In this document: piece after piece, positions 1 to 8,747 of the stretch | Layout: each line of letters opens with the position of its first letter | How positions within the stretch are numbered: the first letter of the stretch is position 1 | Origin: Siphonobacter aquaeclarae | Lineage (GTDB): Bacteria; Bacteroidota; Bacteroidia; Cytophagales; Spirosomataceae | DNA: 64,000 bases | Direction: 5' to 3' | Assembly: GCF_900103285.1 (NCBI RefSeq) | Contig: NZ_FNGS01000004.1 | Location: 477,960-541,959 of the forward strand | The notes under the pieces: generated by a model | Database searches by the model: none | What the model saw: only the letters and a program-made list of their open reading frames with translations | Told to the model about the DNA's origin: nothing | Program-made: the position numbers and the translations under genes

Positions 1-119
1 AGGTTCTGTGCGGTGAAATCACGGCTTTCGTATCGGGTTTTGTCAAACGACGGCGCCGATTGCCGGAAGCAACCTGCCAGAAGAAGCGCCAGAGCGGCAC
101 TGTAGATTACTCGTTTCAT
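1..119 (-). CDS. Lipoprotein, N-terminal part only (runs off left edge)
   Basis: On the minus strand an ATG at 117-119 opens a frame that stays open to the window edge, giving 39 codons. The protein starts MKRVIYSAALALLLAGCF, which is a positively charged n-region, a hydrophobic core and a lipobox LAGC, so it is a signal-peptidase II lipoprotein with Cys18 as the lipidated residue. The mature part begins with a polar linker. The rest of the gene is outside the window and no family can be named. It is co-directional with the H1-like gene upstream but separated from it by a terminator-like hairpin. Confidence 0.75.
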   Translation of the reverse strand, partial: MKRVIYSAALALLLAGCFRQSAPSFDKTRYESRDFTAQN

Positions 120-126
120 TCGTTCC

Positions 127-162
127 AAAGAAAAAGGAGGCCTCCACATGGGTGAAGGCCTC
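127..162 (-). terminator. Rho-independent terminator of the H1-like gene
   Basis: A 7-bp stem (137-143 with 156-162) is followed on the minus strand by a T-rich tract (complement of 127-135). It sits just after the stop codon at 184-186 of the Lys/Ala/Pro-rich gene and before the start of the lipoprotein gene, so those two are probably separate transcripts. Confidence 0.6.
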
Positions 163-183
163 GGGTCGTATCATTCAGCCGGA

Positions 184-636
184 TCAGGCAGTAGGCGCTT
201 TTTCTTCCGGCTTTGCGGTTTCCGTTTTCGGAGCGGCCGGTTTCGGAGCCGGTTTGGCAGGAGCTTTCGCAGCAACGGGCTTTGCCGGAGCGGGTTTCGG
301 TGCGGTGGCCGGTTTGGCCGGAGCAGCCGGTTTCGCCGTTACCGGAGGCGCGGGCTTTTCAGCGGGCTTCGGGGCCGGAGCAGCAGCAGGTTTCGCGGCA
401 GACTTCGCAGAAGCGCCTTTCTTGGCGTCACGGGCGGCTTTTTTCTTCGCTTTTTCGGCTTCCTTCTCCTGCTTTTCTTTTTCCTTTTTCTGGAGTTTGG
501 CAAACTTCTTCACCAGCTCTTCAGACGCTTTTTCTACTTGTTTGGCGAGTTTCTTTCCGTGTTTTTCATTCAGACCCGCCAGTTTGGCGGAGATGGCAGA
601 GGCGAGGTCGGTCGTTAACTTCTTGTCTGGTTTCAT
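184..636 (-). CDS. Lys/Ala/Pro-rich histone H1-like protein
   Basis: This 150-residue protein has two parts. Residues 1-75 are highly charged and predicted helical or coiled-coil, with a Lys/Glu-rich stretch around residues 45-70. Residues 76-150 are a low-complexity tail of Ala, Pro and Lys built from PKPA/KPAA-like units. It has no signal peptide or membrane segment. The composition resembles bacterial H1-like (Hc1/AlgP-type) DNA-binding proteins, so a cytoplasmic nucleoid or RNA-associated role is plausible, but composition alone cannot prove this. It follows the RNA methyltransferase by 26 bases on the same strand and probably shares its transcript. Very long frames open on the opposite strand are artefacts of the biased composition. 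Confidence 0.75.
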   Translation of the reverse strand: MKPDKKLTTDLASAISAKLAGLNEKHGKKLAKQVEKASEELVKKFAKLQKKEKEKQEKEAEKAKKKAARDAKKGASAKSAAKPAAAPAPKPAEKPAPPVTAKPAAPAKPATAPKPAPAKPVAAKAPAKPAPKPAAPKTETAKPEEKAPTA

Positions 637-662
637 GGATTTGGTGTCGTATTGGAGATCGG

Positions 663-1199
663 TTAGCTAAGGAATTGTTTGCTGACAAAGTCCCAGCAAA
701 TGATTCCGACGGTTACGGAAATATTCAGCGAATGCTTGGTGCCGAACTGGGGAATTTCCAGACAGGCGTCGGCAATTTCCATGATTTTATCATTGACTCC
801 AAATACTTCGTTCCCAAAAACGAAAACATATTCGGTATCGGGTTCCGGCTTAAAATCGGGGAGTTGTACACTGCCCTCTGCCTGTTCCACTGCTACGACC
901 CGCACGCCTTTCGCCTGTAATTCCCGGCAAAAAGAAACGCAATCGGGTATATGTTCCCAGTGAACAGACTCATCGGCGCCGAGCGCGGTCTTGGTAATGT
1001 CCCGGTGCGGCGGCCGGCCGGTAATACCGCCAAGGTAGACAGTCGAGGCCCGGAAGGCATCTGCCGTCCGGAAAACAGAGCCGACGTTATTCAGGCTGCG
1101 GACATCGTCGAGCAGCAGGGAAAAAGAAAACTTGTCTGTATTTTTGAAATCCGCCACAGAGAGGCGGTTGAGCTCATCGGTTGTACGTTTTCGTACCAT
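663..1199 (-). CDS. TrmH/SpoU-family RNA 2'-O-methyltransferase
   Basis: This 178-residue protein is a SPOUT-fold methyltransferase that would use S-adenosylmethionine to methylate a ribose 2'-OH in tRNA or rRNA. Motif 1 is DDVRSLNNVGSVFRTADAF near the N-terminus, motif 2 is FVFGNEVFGV, and motif 3 is the C-terminal SLNISVTVGI that forms the trefoil knot. I chose the ATG at 1197-1199 because family members begin just before the ELNRLSV segment. Longer in-frame starts would reach into the divergent promoter region. The exact target RNA cannot be deduced. It is divergent from the glucuronokinase-like gene and precedes the H1-like gene on its own strand. Confidence 0.88.
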   Translation of the reverse strand: MVRKRTTDELNRLSVADFKNTDKFSFSLLLDDVRSLNNVGSVFRTADAFRASTVYLGGITGRPPHRDITKTALGADESVHWEHIPDCVSFCRELQAKGVRVVAVEQAEGSVQLPDFKPEPDTEYVFVFGNEVFGVNDKIMEIADACLEIPQFGTKHSLNISVTVGIICWDFVSKQFLS

Positions 1200-1270
1200 T
1201 TCTTCAGGGTTTGACTCGCGCCGTCCGGTCATTCCATCGGGCAAAAAAGAAAAGATCCTTACAAAGTTCG

Positions 1271-1278
1271 TTACTTTG
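1271..1278 (+). promoter_or_regulatory. -7 box upstream of the glucuronokinase-like gene
   Basis: TTACTTTG matches the Bacteroidota -7 consensus TAnnTTTG with one mismatch. It would start transcription near 1284, before both possible start codons at 1307 and 1346. No TTG -33 element is seen at the usual distance. Confidence 0.4.
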
Positions 1279-1345
1279 GCATGTTTAAACATCACTTTAC
1301 CCTCTTGTGACCCGCCACAACAGGGTCCTAAAAACAGCCTCTGAC

Positions 1346-2341
1346 GTGTTGATTGAAACGCGCGCATACGCCCGGGCCGGTTTGCTCGGTAATCCTTCTG
1401 ACGGTTTCTTCGGAAAAACGCTTTCCATTTCGGTCCGGAACTTCGGTGCATCGGTGACGCTCTGGCAGTCGCCCGAGTTACACATCGAGCAGCAGGAAGC
1501 CGACGCGAATACTTTCCGCAGTATTTTTCACCTCGTCGATACCGTCGGTCAAATCGGCTACAACGGAGGTATTCCCCTCATCAAAGCAGCCATCCGGAAG
1601 TTTACGACCTACTGCCTGGAAGAAGGTATCCGGCTGCCCAACCGGAATTTCACCATCCGGTACAGCAGCTCCATACCGCGCCAGGTGGGCCTTTCGGGTT
1701 CAAGTGCCATCATCGTCGCGACGATGCGGGCCCTTATGCAATTTTATGATGTGGAGATTCCGCTGGAATACCTGCCGACACTCGTCATGAAATCCGAAAC
1801 CGAAGAGCTCGGCATAACGGCCGGGCTTCAGGACCGGGTCATTCAGTGTTACGAAGGCTGCGTATACATGGATTTTCAGCGGCAACTGATCGAATCCCGT
1901 GGTTTCGGCAACTACGAACGGGTAGATCCTCAGGCGCTGCCGAAACTGTACCTGGCGTACAATACCGATATGAGTAAGGTTTCGGGAAAGGTCCACAACG
2001 ACGTAAAAGCCCGTTTCGAACGCGGCGAGCCACTGGTAGTTGACACACTGTCTCAGATCGCAGACCTAGCCCGACAGGGAAAAGAAGCCGTTGAAAAGCA
2101 GGACTATTCCACGCTAAACGAGCTGATCAACCATAATTTCGATCTCCGCACACGCATTTACAATATCCATCCGGTCAACATGCAGATGATCGAAACCGCC
2201 CGGCGACTCGGGGCTTCGGCCTCCTTTACCGGTTCCGGCGGAAGCATCATCGGTATCTACCGGGACGACGAAATGCTCAACCGCCTTTTCGTCGACCTCC
2301 AGAAACTGAATGCCCGGGTCATCAAACCCTATGTCGTCTGA
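1346..2341 (+). CDS. GHMP kinase, glucuronokinase-like
   Basis: This GHMP-superfamily small-molecule kinase opens with RAYARAGLLGNPSDGFFGKT. It carries the ATP-binding GLSGSSA motif after an IPRQ segment, a GLQDRV segment, and the C-terminal FTGSGGS glycine loop. From memory, this series of motifs matches plant D-glucuronokinase closely, better than mevalonate, galactose or shikimate kinases. The likely reaction is ATP plus D-glucuronate to glucuronate-1-phosphate. Fifteen bases downstream lies galU, whose enzyme class makes nucleotide sugars from sugar-1-phosphates, so the pair could be a UDP-sugar salvage route. The start is uncertain: GTG at 1346 (or TTG at 1349) gives a protein beginning LIETRAYAR, while GTG at 1307 would add 13 residues. 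Another sugar 1-kinase is possible. Confidence 0.78.
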   Translation: MLIETRAYARAGLLGNPSDGFFGKTLSISVRNFGASVTLWQSPELHIEQQEADANTFRSIFHLVDTVGQIGYNGGIPLIKAAIRKFTTYCLEEGIRLPNRNFTIRYSSSIPRQVGLSGSSAIIVATMRALMQFYDVEIPLEYLPTLVMKSETEELGITAGLQDRVIQCYEGCVYMDFQRQLIESRGFGNYERVDPQALPKLYLAYNTDMSKVSGKVHNDVKARFERGEPLVVDTLSQIADLARQGKEAVEKQDYSTLNELINHNFDLRTRIYNIHPVNMQMIETARRLGASASFTGSGGSIIGIYRDDEMLNRLFVDLQKLNARVIKPYVV

Positions 2342-2356
2342 CAATTCTTCACCCTC

Positions 2357-3229
2357 ATGATCAAGAAAGCCATCATTCCGGCAGCGGGTTTCGGAACCCG
2401 GTTCTTACCTGCCACCAAAGCACAACCGAAGGAAATGCTTCCGATTATCGATACGCCGACGATCCAGTACGTGGTACAGGAGGCTGTCGACTCGGGTATC
2501 GAGGATATCCTGATTATTTCCGGAAAAGGAAAGCGGTCGATCGAAGATCACTTCGACCGGAACTTCGAGCTGGAAACCCGTCTGGCCGAAAAGGAAGACG
2601 AAATGCTCCACGAGCTGCGCCGCCTTTCGGACATGGCGAATATTCATTTTGTCCGTCAGAAAGAACTCAACGGGCTCGGCGACGCGATCTACTACGCGCG
2701 CCACCACGTCGGAAACGAGCCATTTGCGGTATTGCTCGGCGACACGATCATGGATTCGGTCATCCCCGTGACACAGCAACTGATGGATACGTATGAAACG
2801 TACCGATCGTCCGTTATCGCGGTGGAAACGGTCCCGGCGGATAAGGTAAACAGGTATGGTATCGTCGGCGGTAAAGAACTGAGTAACAGTATTTTACAAC
2901 TCGAAACATTGGTAGAAAAGCCGGCTCTCGGGCAGGCGCCGTCGAACCTGGCCATCGCCGGGCGGTATATCCTCAGCCCGGAGATTTTCCGCATGATCGA
3001 GCAGACGCCGAAAGGAAAAGGCGGCGAAATCCAGTTGACCGATGCCCTTCTCCTGCTCCTCGGGCGCGAGAACGTCTATAGCCACCTCATCGAAGGGAAG
3101 CGGCATGACATCGGCAACAAGCTCGACTTCCTCAAAACGACCGTCGAGTTTGCGCTGCGGCGGAAAGAATTTGCCAAACCTTTCCTCGCTTATCTCAAGG
3201 AAATTGTGAAAGAATACGATCAGGCATAA
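2357..3229 (+). CDS. galU: UTP--glucose-1-phosphate uridylyltransferase
   Basis: At 290 residues it has the usual GalU length. It carries the nucleotidyltransferase signature AAGFGTRFLPATKAQPKEML at residues 9-28, the LLGDTIMD metal-binding Asp region, VEKP, and the C-terminal GKRHDIGNKLDF segment, all hallmarks of bacterial GalU. It would make UDP-glucose and diphosphate from glucose-1-phosphate and UTP in the cytoplasm, for glycan and exopolysaccharide synthesis. It lies 15 bases after the glucuronokinase-like gene and is probably co-transcribed. That context suggests its natural substrate might include glucuronate-1-phosphate, but the sequence does not show this. A strong hairpin follows the stop codon. 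Confidence 0.95.
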   Translation: MIKKAIIPAAGFGTRFLPATKAQPKEMLPIIDTPTIQYVVQEAVDSGIEDILIISGKGKRSIEDHFDRNFELETRLAEKEDEMLHELRRLSDMANIHFVRQKELNGLGDAIYYARHHVGNEPFAVLLGDTIMDSVIPVTQQLMDTYETYRSSVIAVETVPADKVNRYGIVGGKELSNSILQLETLVEKPALGQAPSNLAIAGRYILSPEIFRMIEQTPKGKGGEIQLTDALLLLLGRENVYSHLIEGKRHDIGNKLDFLKTTVEFALRRKEFAKPFLAYLKEIVKEYDQA

Positions 3230-3240
3230 TGTCTGAGTAA

Positions 3241-3273
3241 CGCAAAAGAGGCCCCAACCGGGCCTCTTTTGCG
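3241..3273. terminator. Bidirectional terminator between galU and cotH-like gene
   Basis: A perfect 14-bp stem (3241-3254 with 3260-3273) with a 5-base loop lies between two convergent genes. The stem ends contain A-rich and T-rich stretches in both directions, so it can serve both transcripts. Confidence 0.8.
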
Positions 3274-5028
3274 TTAGGGCAGGTTCAGTTGAGCGGCCGA
3301 CCGGAATACAAGCTGGGCGGCGGTACCGAAATCGACTTTCGCAACAGATGAATTGCCGTTAAGCCGGACAACATGCCCCGGCGACAGATAGGCCTGCTGT
3401 GCCGGTATCGGTGGCTTGCCGCAGCTCCAGGTATTCTCGTCTTCCCATTCTCCTGACCGTCGGGAAGTTACGACCTGATTTGTCCGCTGGGTAATGGTTC
3501 GGGACGAAAAGGTATACTCGCAGGTTTTGTCGAACAAGACATAGGAGAACGTGACAGAATAGGTATCTGCCTGCGGCACCGCATAATCCTGGGAAAAATT
3601 GGCGTTGGTGCCGTTCTTTTTCCAGGTATACAGGTTATTCGGCCAGCTGTTATTGGCGTGCAGCGTCGGAGGATTGACGGTACAGTATTCGGATATGCTG
3701 TACGGACGGATGTAGTACCCCAGGCCACCCATATTGGCGTCCATCCAGGCCAGCCGCTGCGTCAGGAAGTTCTTTTTTCCGTTAACGGCCGACGTCAGGT
3801 CGCTGCTCATCCCCCAGCGCACGGCATTGCGCGCGTGCGCTTCCTGGAAAATAGCCGTCAGGGAATCGACGACGGCCGTAACGTGCGCGGTTGAAAAGAC
3901 AAACTGCCGCATGACAGCCCAGCGGCGCTGGGTCGTCTGCACGAAGGTGGTATCCCGCATGAGGTAGGACCACCAGAAAGGTACAATCTGGTCGTTTGGC
4001 GTACAGGGCATATTATTTTCAAACGTCCACCCGCGGGAGTCGCCGCCGAGGCAGAACCCGGCGCCATAGCCCAGGTCGAGGTCCCACATAGGCCCCATGG
4101 TCAGTTTCCCGCCCTTGCTGTCGCGGTCTTTGTACATATAGGTACTCTTGGAATAGGCGTCCGAGTTTTTGGTCACCTCGTTCATCAGAAAGTAATCTGC
4201 GAAGGAAGTCAGATTGGCGTACTGCTGGTAGCCCGTGGCAGGATCGAAATTGAGTGCATGGAGCTGGTTTTCGAAGTTGGTGATATACTGACGGATGTAG
4301 GTACTCTGGGCGGATTGGAGATCGCCCACCTTCGGATAATGTACCTCCAGGTTATGCTGAAAACCGGAGCGGCATTCCGGCGAAAAGGCGCCGGGCCAGC
4401 GGTAGTTACCATCGTAATTATCGATTTTGACGATATAGCCACCGGTCAGCTTGTCGCCGGAAATATCTGCCGGTTCCATTTTTGAGACCGGGACCCGGTT
4501 GGACCCTCTCTTCACGTTTTCGCCCAGTACATAGAGCCCCTGGTAGGTTCCGTTCAGGAAAACTTCCACGTACTGGCTTCGGCTGGCATACCGCCCCATC
4601 TGCCGGGAAAACTGGTACCCCATGACATTCGACAAAAACGAGTTATCAAACGCAGACGCATAGAGAATCCAGTCGTTATCCGCCGGAAAGCCCATCAGCG
4701 AAACATCCTGGGAGGACGCGTTGATATCCGGAGCGCTCAGGGTTTCGAGGCCGTACGACTTCTTGGGAGCCGACTGGGAATTGGCGCCGCGAATCTCGAT
4801 GCCAATGCTGCCGTTGTAATTGTAAACCGTATCGGTAAGCGCGTTCCGGAGGCCGGGTCCCCGGTAGATGATCTTCATGGAAGCGAGTATTTTCGGCTCG
4901 TCCGGAATGGTCTGGTTTCCGGCTGTCTGAATGACTACCAACGGCAGGTTGGTGGAAGTAAAGACCTGGCCGAATACGGGAGGAGCGGACAGCAAAGCTG
5001 TCAGGGCGACGGGAAAAATGGATCTCAT
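3274..5028 (-). CDS. Secreted CotH-kinase family protein
   Basis: This 584-residue protein begins with a Sec signal peptide (MRSIFPVALTALLSAPPVFG). The CotH domain covers about residues 40-400 and includes the IEIRGANSQSAPKKSYGLE segment, the GGYIVKIDNYDG segment and the catalytic-site motif GPMWDLDLGYG, whose Asp residues match the Mg-binding WDFD motif of CotH kinases. CotH proteins phosphorylate secreted proteins in spore formers. In Bacteroidota they are common secreted proteins of unknown target. The last ~70 residues (SGEWEDENTWSCGKPP and on) resemble the G8-like/beta-rich tail seen in secreted Bacteroidota proteins, and the chain stops at LNLP without a clear T9SS sorting domain. Confidence 0.85.
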   Translation of the reverse strand: MRSIFPVALTALLSAPPVFGQVFTSTNLPLVVIQTAGNQTIPDEPKILASMKIIYRGPGLRNALTDTVYNYNGSIGIEIRGANSQSAPKKSYGLETLSAPDINASSQDVSLMGFPADNDWILYASAFDNSFLSNVMGYQFSRQMGRYASRSQYVEVFLNGTYQGLYVLGENVKRGSNRVPVSKMEPADISGDKLTGGYIVKIDNYDGNYRWPGAFSPECRSGFQHNLEVHYPKVGDLQSAQSTYIRQYITNFENQLHALNFDPATGYQQYANLTSFADYFLMNEVTKNSDAYSKSTYMYKDRDSKGGKLTMGPMWDLDLGYGAGFCLGGDSRGWTFENNMPCTPNDQIVPFWWSYLMRDTTFVQTTQRRWAVMRQFVFSTAHVTAVVDSLTAIFQEAHARNAVRWGMSSDLTSAVNGKKNFLTQRLAWMDANMGGLGYYIRPYSISEYCTVNPPTLHANNSWPNNLYTWKKNGTNANFSQDYAVPQADTYSVTFSYVLFDKTCEYTFSSRTITQRTNQVVTSRRSGEWEDENTWSCGKPPIPAQQAYLSPGHVVRLNGNSSVAKVDFGTAAQLVFRSAAQLNLP

Positions 5029-5156
5029 GTTAAATTGTCGAAGGTGAAGCGGTTAAGCAAAACTACAGTTTTTACCGAACGATCCAAGAGATAACATCCT
5101 TTTATTCAATAAGTTATATGTAGATTAATTTCTACAATATCTTAAACCATCCATAC

Positions 5157-5164
5157 TATTTTTG
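5157..5164 (+). promoter_or_regulatory. -7 box upstream of the S9 peptidase gene
   Basis: TATTTTTG is an exact match to the Bacteroidota -7 consensus TAnnTTTG. It lies in an AT-rich stretch 58 bases before the start codon at 5222. No clear -33 TTG is seen. Confidence 0.55.
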
Positions 5165-5221
5165 TCGCTGAAGACTTTACTCTATTCGTATCTTCACGAT
5201 CTCACTTCACCAGACGTCCCT

Positions 5222-8206
5222 ATGAGCAAACTAGTACTCTCGCTGTTTGTCCTGCTGTGTTTTGGTCAGCAAGGCTTTGCGCAGTCCCAACCCAAGCCCC
5301 CCATTTCCTGGAAAGATGTCGCTGCCTGGAAATCCATTTCTCCTTTTGGCGGAACACAGCTATCGCCGGACGGCAAATGGATGGCCTATGTATTGTCGTC
5401 CGTCGCGGAGGGCGACGCCGAACTGATCCTTCAGAAAACCGGCGATACCACCCGGCATACCTATGCCATTGGAGCGGCGACGTTCGCGCAGATGAGTTTT
5501 TCGGACGATGCCCGGTACTTTGCCTTCAAGGTTTTCCCGACCGCCAAGGAGAAAAAAGCCGCAGCCAAAAGCCCCGGCAAACCTCTCCCCGAGAAAGTAT
5601 GGCTGATCGAGCTCGCCTCGGCTAAAAAGACGGAATTCGAGCGGATATCAGCGTTTGCGTTCAATGGGGAAACAGCCAGCTTCCTGGCATTGCTCACGAC
5701 GCCCGGCGCGGGCGGTCCGGATGCCCCGAAAGGCCGCGACCTGCTGCTGTATGAACTGGCAACCGGCAAGACCCAAAACATCGGAAACATTTCGGAGATG
5801 GCGTTCAACAAGAAAGGCGACTGGCTGGCACTGACCGTCGACGCTGCCGAAAAAGCCGGAAACGGCGTCCATCTCCGGCAGATGACGACGGGCCTGACGA
5901 CCGTTGTGGAAAACGACAAAGCCCGCTACCAGTCGTTGAGCTGGACGGAAAAAGGTGACGGTCTCGCGTTGCTGAAAGGCACCAAAGACGACAAATTCAA
6001 ATCAGAACTCTACAGCGTCCTGGGTATCAAGAATTTTGGAGGCGCGCCGTCGCTGACCGTGTACCAGCCGACGAAGGACAGCCTGAATTTCCCGAAAGGC
6101 ATGACGGTCAGCCCGAACCGGCGTCCGGTATGGACGGAGGACCTGGGCCGGTTGCTGTTCGGTATTCACAAGGTAGATCCCGTTAAGAAAGACACGAAGG
6201 CAGACGCGAAAACGGAGCCGAAGAAGGACTCTGTCAAAACAGCAGTCGTTTCCGACAAGGACAAGCTGGCCAGAATCAAGGCGGATACAACGATCAAATC
6301 CCTCGAAGACCTTCAGAAAGCGCTGGCGAAGCTGAAAACGGACTCGTCGAAAGTAGCTCAGCGGGGTGGTGCGGTGCCGTCGGCCGACAAAAAAGACGAC
6401 ATCGACAAACCCGAAGTAACCATCTGGAACTGGCAGGACAAGACCCTGCAATCACGCCAGCAGATCAACGAGCCGCAGGAAAAGCAGTTCAGTTTTCTGG
6501 CGATGTATGATGGAACGAAGTTTACCCGCCTGGGAGACAGCACCGTCCGCGACGTACGCCCCCTGCCGAAGGAACTTTACGGTTTGGCAATGGAAGACAG
6601 TCCGTATGAGTACCAGAATAGCCTCGACGGCCAGAATTACACAGATATTTATGTAGTAGATCTGAAAACCGGTGTCCGGACGAAGCTGTTCGAGAAGTTC
6701 TATGGACCGTCCGGCGCGAACCTGCCGCGCGCATCCGAAGACGGTACCCGACTGCTGTATGGAAAAGACGGACAGTTTTATGTTTATCATATTCCGACAA
6801 AGGCTACCGTCACCCTCTCGGCGCCGACCAGCTTCATTGATACGGAAGACGATCACCATGTCGAAAAGCCGTTGATTTATCCGCTGGGGTGGTCGAGCGA
6901 CAGCCGTTATGTCCTCCTGCGCGATCTCTGGGATATCTGGAAAGTAAGCGCTGACGGCAGGGAAGCGGTAAACCTGACACGTAACGGCAAGGCAGAGAAG
7001 ATCCGGTATACCGGCCGGTACCGTCTTGACCCGGAGGAAAAAGGCATCGACCTGAAGAAGCCCCTGTATGTGCGTCTGTATGGAGAAATGACGAAAAAAT
7101 CCGGTATCGGCCGAATTGATATTGATAAAAAAGGAAATCCGGTTCCGGGCGTACGCCCATTGATCTGGGAAGATGCCTCGGTAGGCGGCCTGGCGAAGGC
7201 TAAAAAAGCAGAGGCATACGTCTTCAGCCGGGAAGATTTCAACGATCCGACGGACTACTTCGTATCTGCGTCAGCGGATCTGTCTGCCGCGAAGCAGGTC
7301 ACGAAAAACGCGCCGGACTTCGGCAAGTACAGCTGGAGTACGGGGGTACAGCTGGTTAACTATGTATCAGACAAGGGCGATAGTCTGCAGGGTGCTTTGT
7401 TCCTCCCGGCCGGATATGAGAAAGGCAAAAAGTATCCGACGATTGTCTATTACTACGAAAAGCTCTCCCAGACGCTGCATAGTTATGCCAATCCCGGATT
7501 CAGCGGAACCGGCTGGAATCCAGGCGTATATACTTCCAACGGGTACGCGGTCTTCATTCCGGATATCGTTTACAAATTCAACGATCCGGGTATGTCGGCG
7601 GTATGGTGCGTACTTCCCGCGGTCAAGGCGGCGATCCGCACCGGTGTGATCGACGAGCAGCGGATGGGTATTCACGGACACTCCTGGGGAGGGTATCAAA
7701 CCAGCTTCCTCATCACGCAGACGGGTCTGTTCAAGGCCGCGGCGGCGGGAGCGCCCCTGACCGATATGGTATCGATGTATAACCTTATTTATAAGAACGC
7801 CGGTATCGGAAACGGGCAGATATTCGAAGCGTCGCAGGGACGGCTCGTGGCGCCCTGGGAAAACTGGGAAGCGTACTACCGGAACTCTCCGTTGCAGCAC
7901 GTGACGAAGGTAACGACGCCATTGCTGCTGTTGCACAACGATGCCGACGGCGCCGTTGACTTCACGCAAGGGGTTGAGTTTTATAACGCGTTACGCCGCC
8001 TGAAGAAGCCCGTTGTTCTTGTACAATACAAGGGTGAGAATCACGGTCTGGCGAAACTTCCCAACCGGAAAGATTACTCAGTTCGGATGATGGAATTCTT
8101 TGACTATCACCTGAAAAGTAAACCGGAGCCCGACTGGTGGAAGAAAGGAATCCGGAAATCGGATCTGGAAGAACACCTGGAAAAAAGGGTACTATTCGAA
8201 GATTAA
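5222..8206 (+). CDS. Secreted S9-family (prolyl oligopeptidase) serine peptidase
   Basis: The 994-residue product starts with a signal peptide (MSKLVLSLFVLLCFGQQGFA), which is why the ATG at 5222 is preferred over an in-frame start 60 bases upstream. Residues ~50-700 form a beta-propeller-like region. It is interrupted near residues 320-400 by a Lys/Asp-rich low-complexity insert. The C-terminal alpha/beta hydrolase domain has the nucleophile elbow GHSWGGYQ (Ser821), a DADGAVDF acidic segment (about residue 909) and ENHGL with the catalytic His (about residue 942). It should be a periplasmic or surface peptidase of the DPP/acylaminoacyl type. There are no operon partners: a promoter box precedes it and a terminator follows. 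The unusual size comes from the long propeller with its insert. Confidence 0.9.
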   Translation: MSKLVLSLFVLLCFGQQGFAQSQPKPPISWKDVAAWKSISPFGGTQLSPDGKWMAYVLSSVAEGDAELILQKTGDTTRHTYAIGAATFAQMSFSDDARYFAFKVFPTAKEKKAAAKSPGKPLPEKVWLIELASAKKTEFERISAFAFNGETASFLALLTTPGAGGPDAPKGRDLLLYELATGKTQNIGNISEMAFNKKGDWLALTVDAAEKAGNGVHLRQMTTGLTTVVENDKARYQSLSWTEKGDGLALLKGTKDDKFKSELYSVLGIKNFGGAPSLTVYQPTKDSLNFPKGMTVSPNRRPVWTEDLGRLLFGIHKVDPVKKDTKADAKTEPKKDSVKTAVVSDKDKLARIKADTTIKSLEDLQKALAKLKTDSSKVAQRGGAVPSADKKDDIDKPEVTIWNWQDKTLQSRQQINEPQEKQFSFLAMYDGTKFTRLGDSTVRDVRPLPKELYGLAMEDSPYEYQNSLDGQNYTDIYVVDLKTGVRTKLFEKFYGPSGANLPRASEDGTRLLYGKDGQFYVYHIPTKATVTLSAPTSFIDTEDDHHVEKPLIYPLGWSSDSRYVLLRDLWDIWKVSADGREAVNLTRNGKAEKIRYTGRYRLDPEEKGIDLKKPLYVRLYGEMTKKSGIGRIDIDKKGNPVPGVRPLIWEDASVGGLAKAKKAEAYVFSREDFNDPTDYFVSASADLSAAKQVTKNAPDFGKYSWSTGVQLVNYVSDKGDSLQGALFLPAGYEKGKKYPTIVYYYEKLSQTLHSYANPGFSGTGWNPGVYTSNGYAVFIPDIVYKFNDPGMSAVWCVLPAVKAAIRTGVIDEQRMGIHGHSWGGYQTSFLITQTGLFKAAAAGAPLTDMVSMYNLIYKNAGIGNGQIFEASQGRLVAPWENWEAYYRNSPLQHVTKVTTPLLLLHNDADGAVDFTQGVEFYNALRRLKKPVVLVQYKGENHGLAKLPNRKDYSVRMMEFFDYHLKSKPEPDWWKKGIRKSDLEEHLEKRVLFED

Positions 8207-8212
8207 ACGTAT

Positions 8213-8246
8213 AAAGGCCGCCCCTTCCGGGCGGCCTTTCTTTTTA
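8213..8246 (+). terminator. Rho-independent terminator of the S9 peptidase gene
   Basis: A perfect 11-bp GC-rich stem (8213-8223 with 8229-8239), a 5-base loop and a T-rich tail directly follow the stop codon. Confidence 0.88.
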
Positions 8247-8747
8247 AATACCGTCCATTATTTTACTGTACGATATTTAAATTTTTACTGTAAAAATATA
8301 GAACGAGTAGCCGACGGTATTTAATTATTTACTTACTTAGCAATTGGCAAATCGTGATAGGTAATCCCGCGAGGGTGCTTTTCCCGTTTCGATCCGCCAA
8401 CGATTAGTTTCGCCAATGCTCTATCCATCTAATCGCGTATCTACGGAATTATTATACAACGTCAACCGCCTTTGCCTATGTATAACCGGAGGACAGCCGC
8501 TTTTACCCACTTGAGTCTGCTCCTCGCTGCGTATCCCCAGCCAGTCGGTCACCGCTCCGCCAGGCAAGGATCCTGACCCTTTCTGACCGACTTTGCTTCG
8601 CGTTTTTCTTTTCCTGGTTTTCCAGGTTATCCCGACGTCTGCTTTTCAGCTTACGTCCCATTGTCTTTTTGCCCTTTTTGTCTGGTTGTTCCTGTTTGTA
8701 CCCAACACATTACGTAAAAAAGTTTCAACTGTAATCTAATCCAACTT
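8247..8747 (+). other. Long gene-free region upstream of the adhesin gene
   Basis: About 500 bases without a credible gene. The left part (8255-8345) is AT-rich and contains a small inverted repeat around 8283-8299 (tttttac/gtaaaaa). The right part is pyrimidine-rich on the + strand. I see no consensus TAnnTTTG box close to the adhesin start, so its promoter remains unassigned. The length suggests a long regulated leader for a surface protein. Confidence 0.35.

Noticed and set aside
148-920. Several long plus-strand frames opposite the H1-like and methyltransferase genes
   Set aside because: They are rich in Arg/Ser/Gly/Phe, mirror the biased minus-strand genes and show no family motif; they are antisense artefacts.
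1200-1451. N-terminal extension of the RNA methyltransferase to 1451
   Set aside because: It would overlap the divergent kinase gene and add residues not found in the family; the ATG at 1199 fits the family start.
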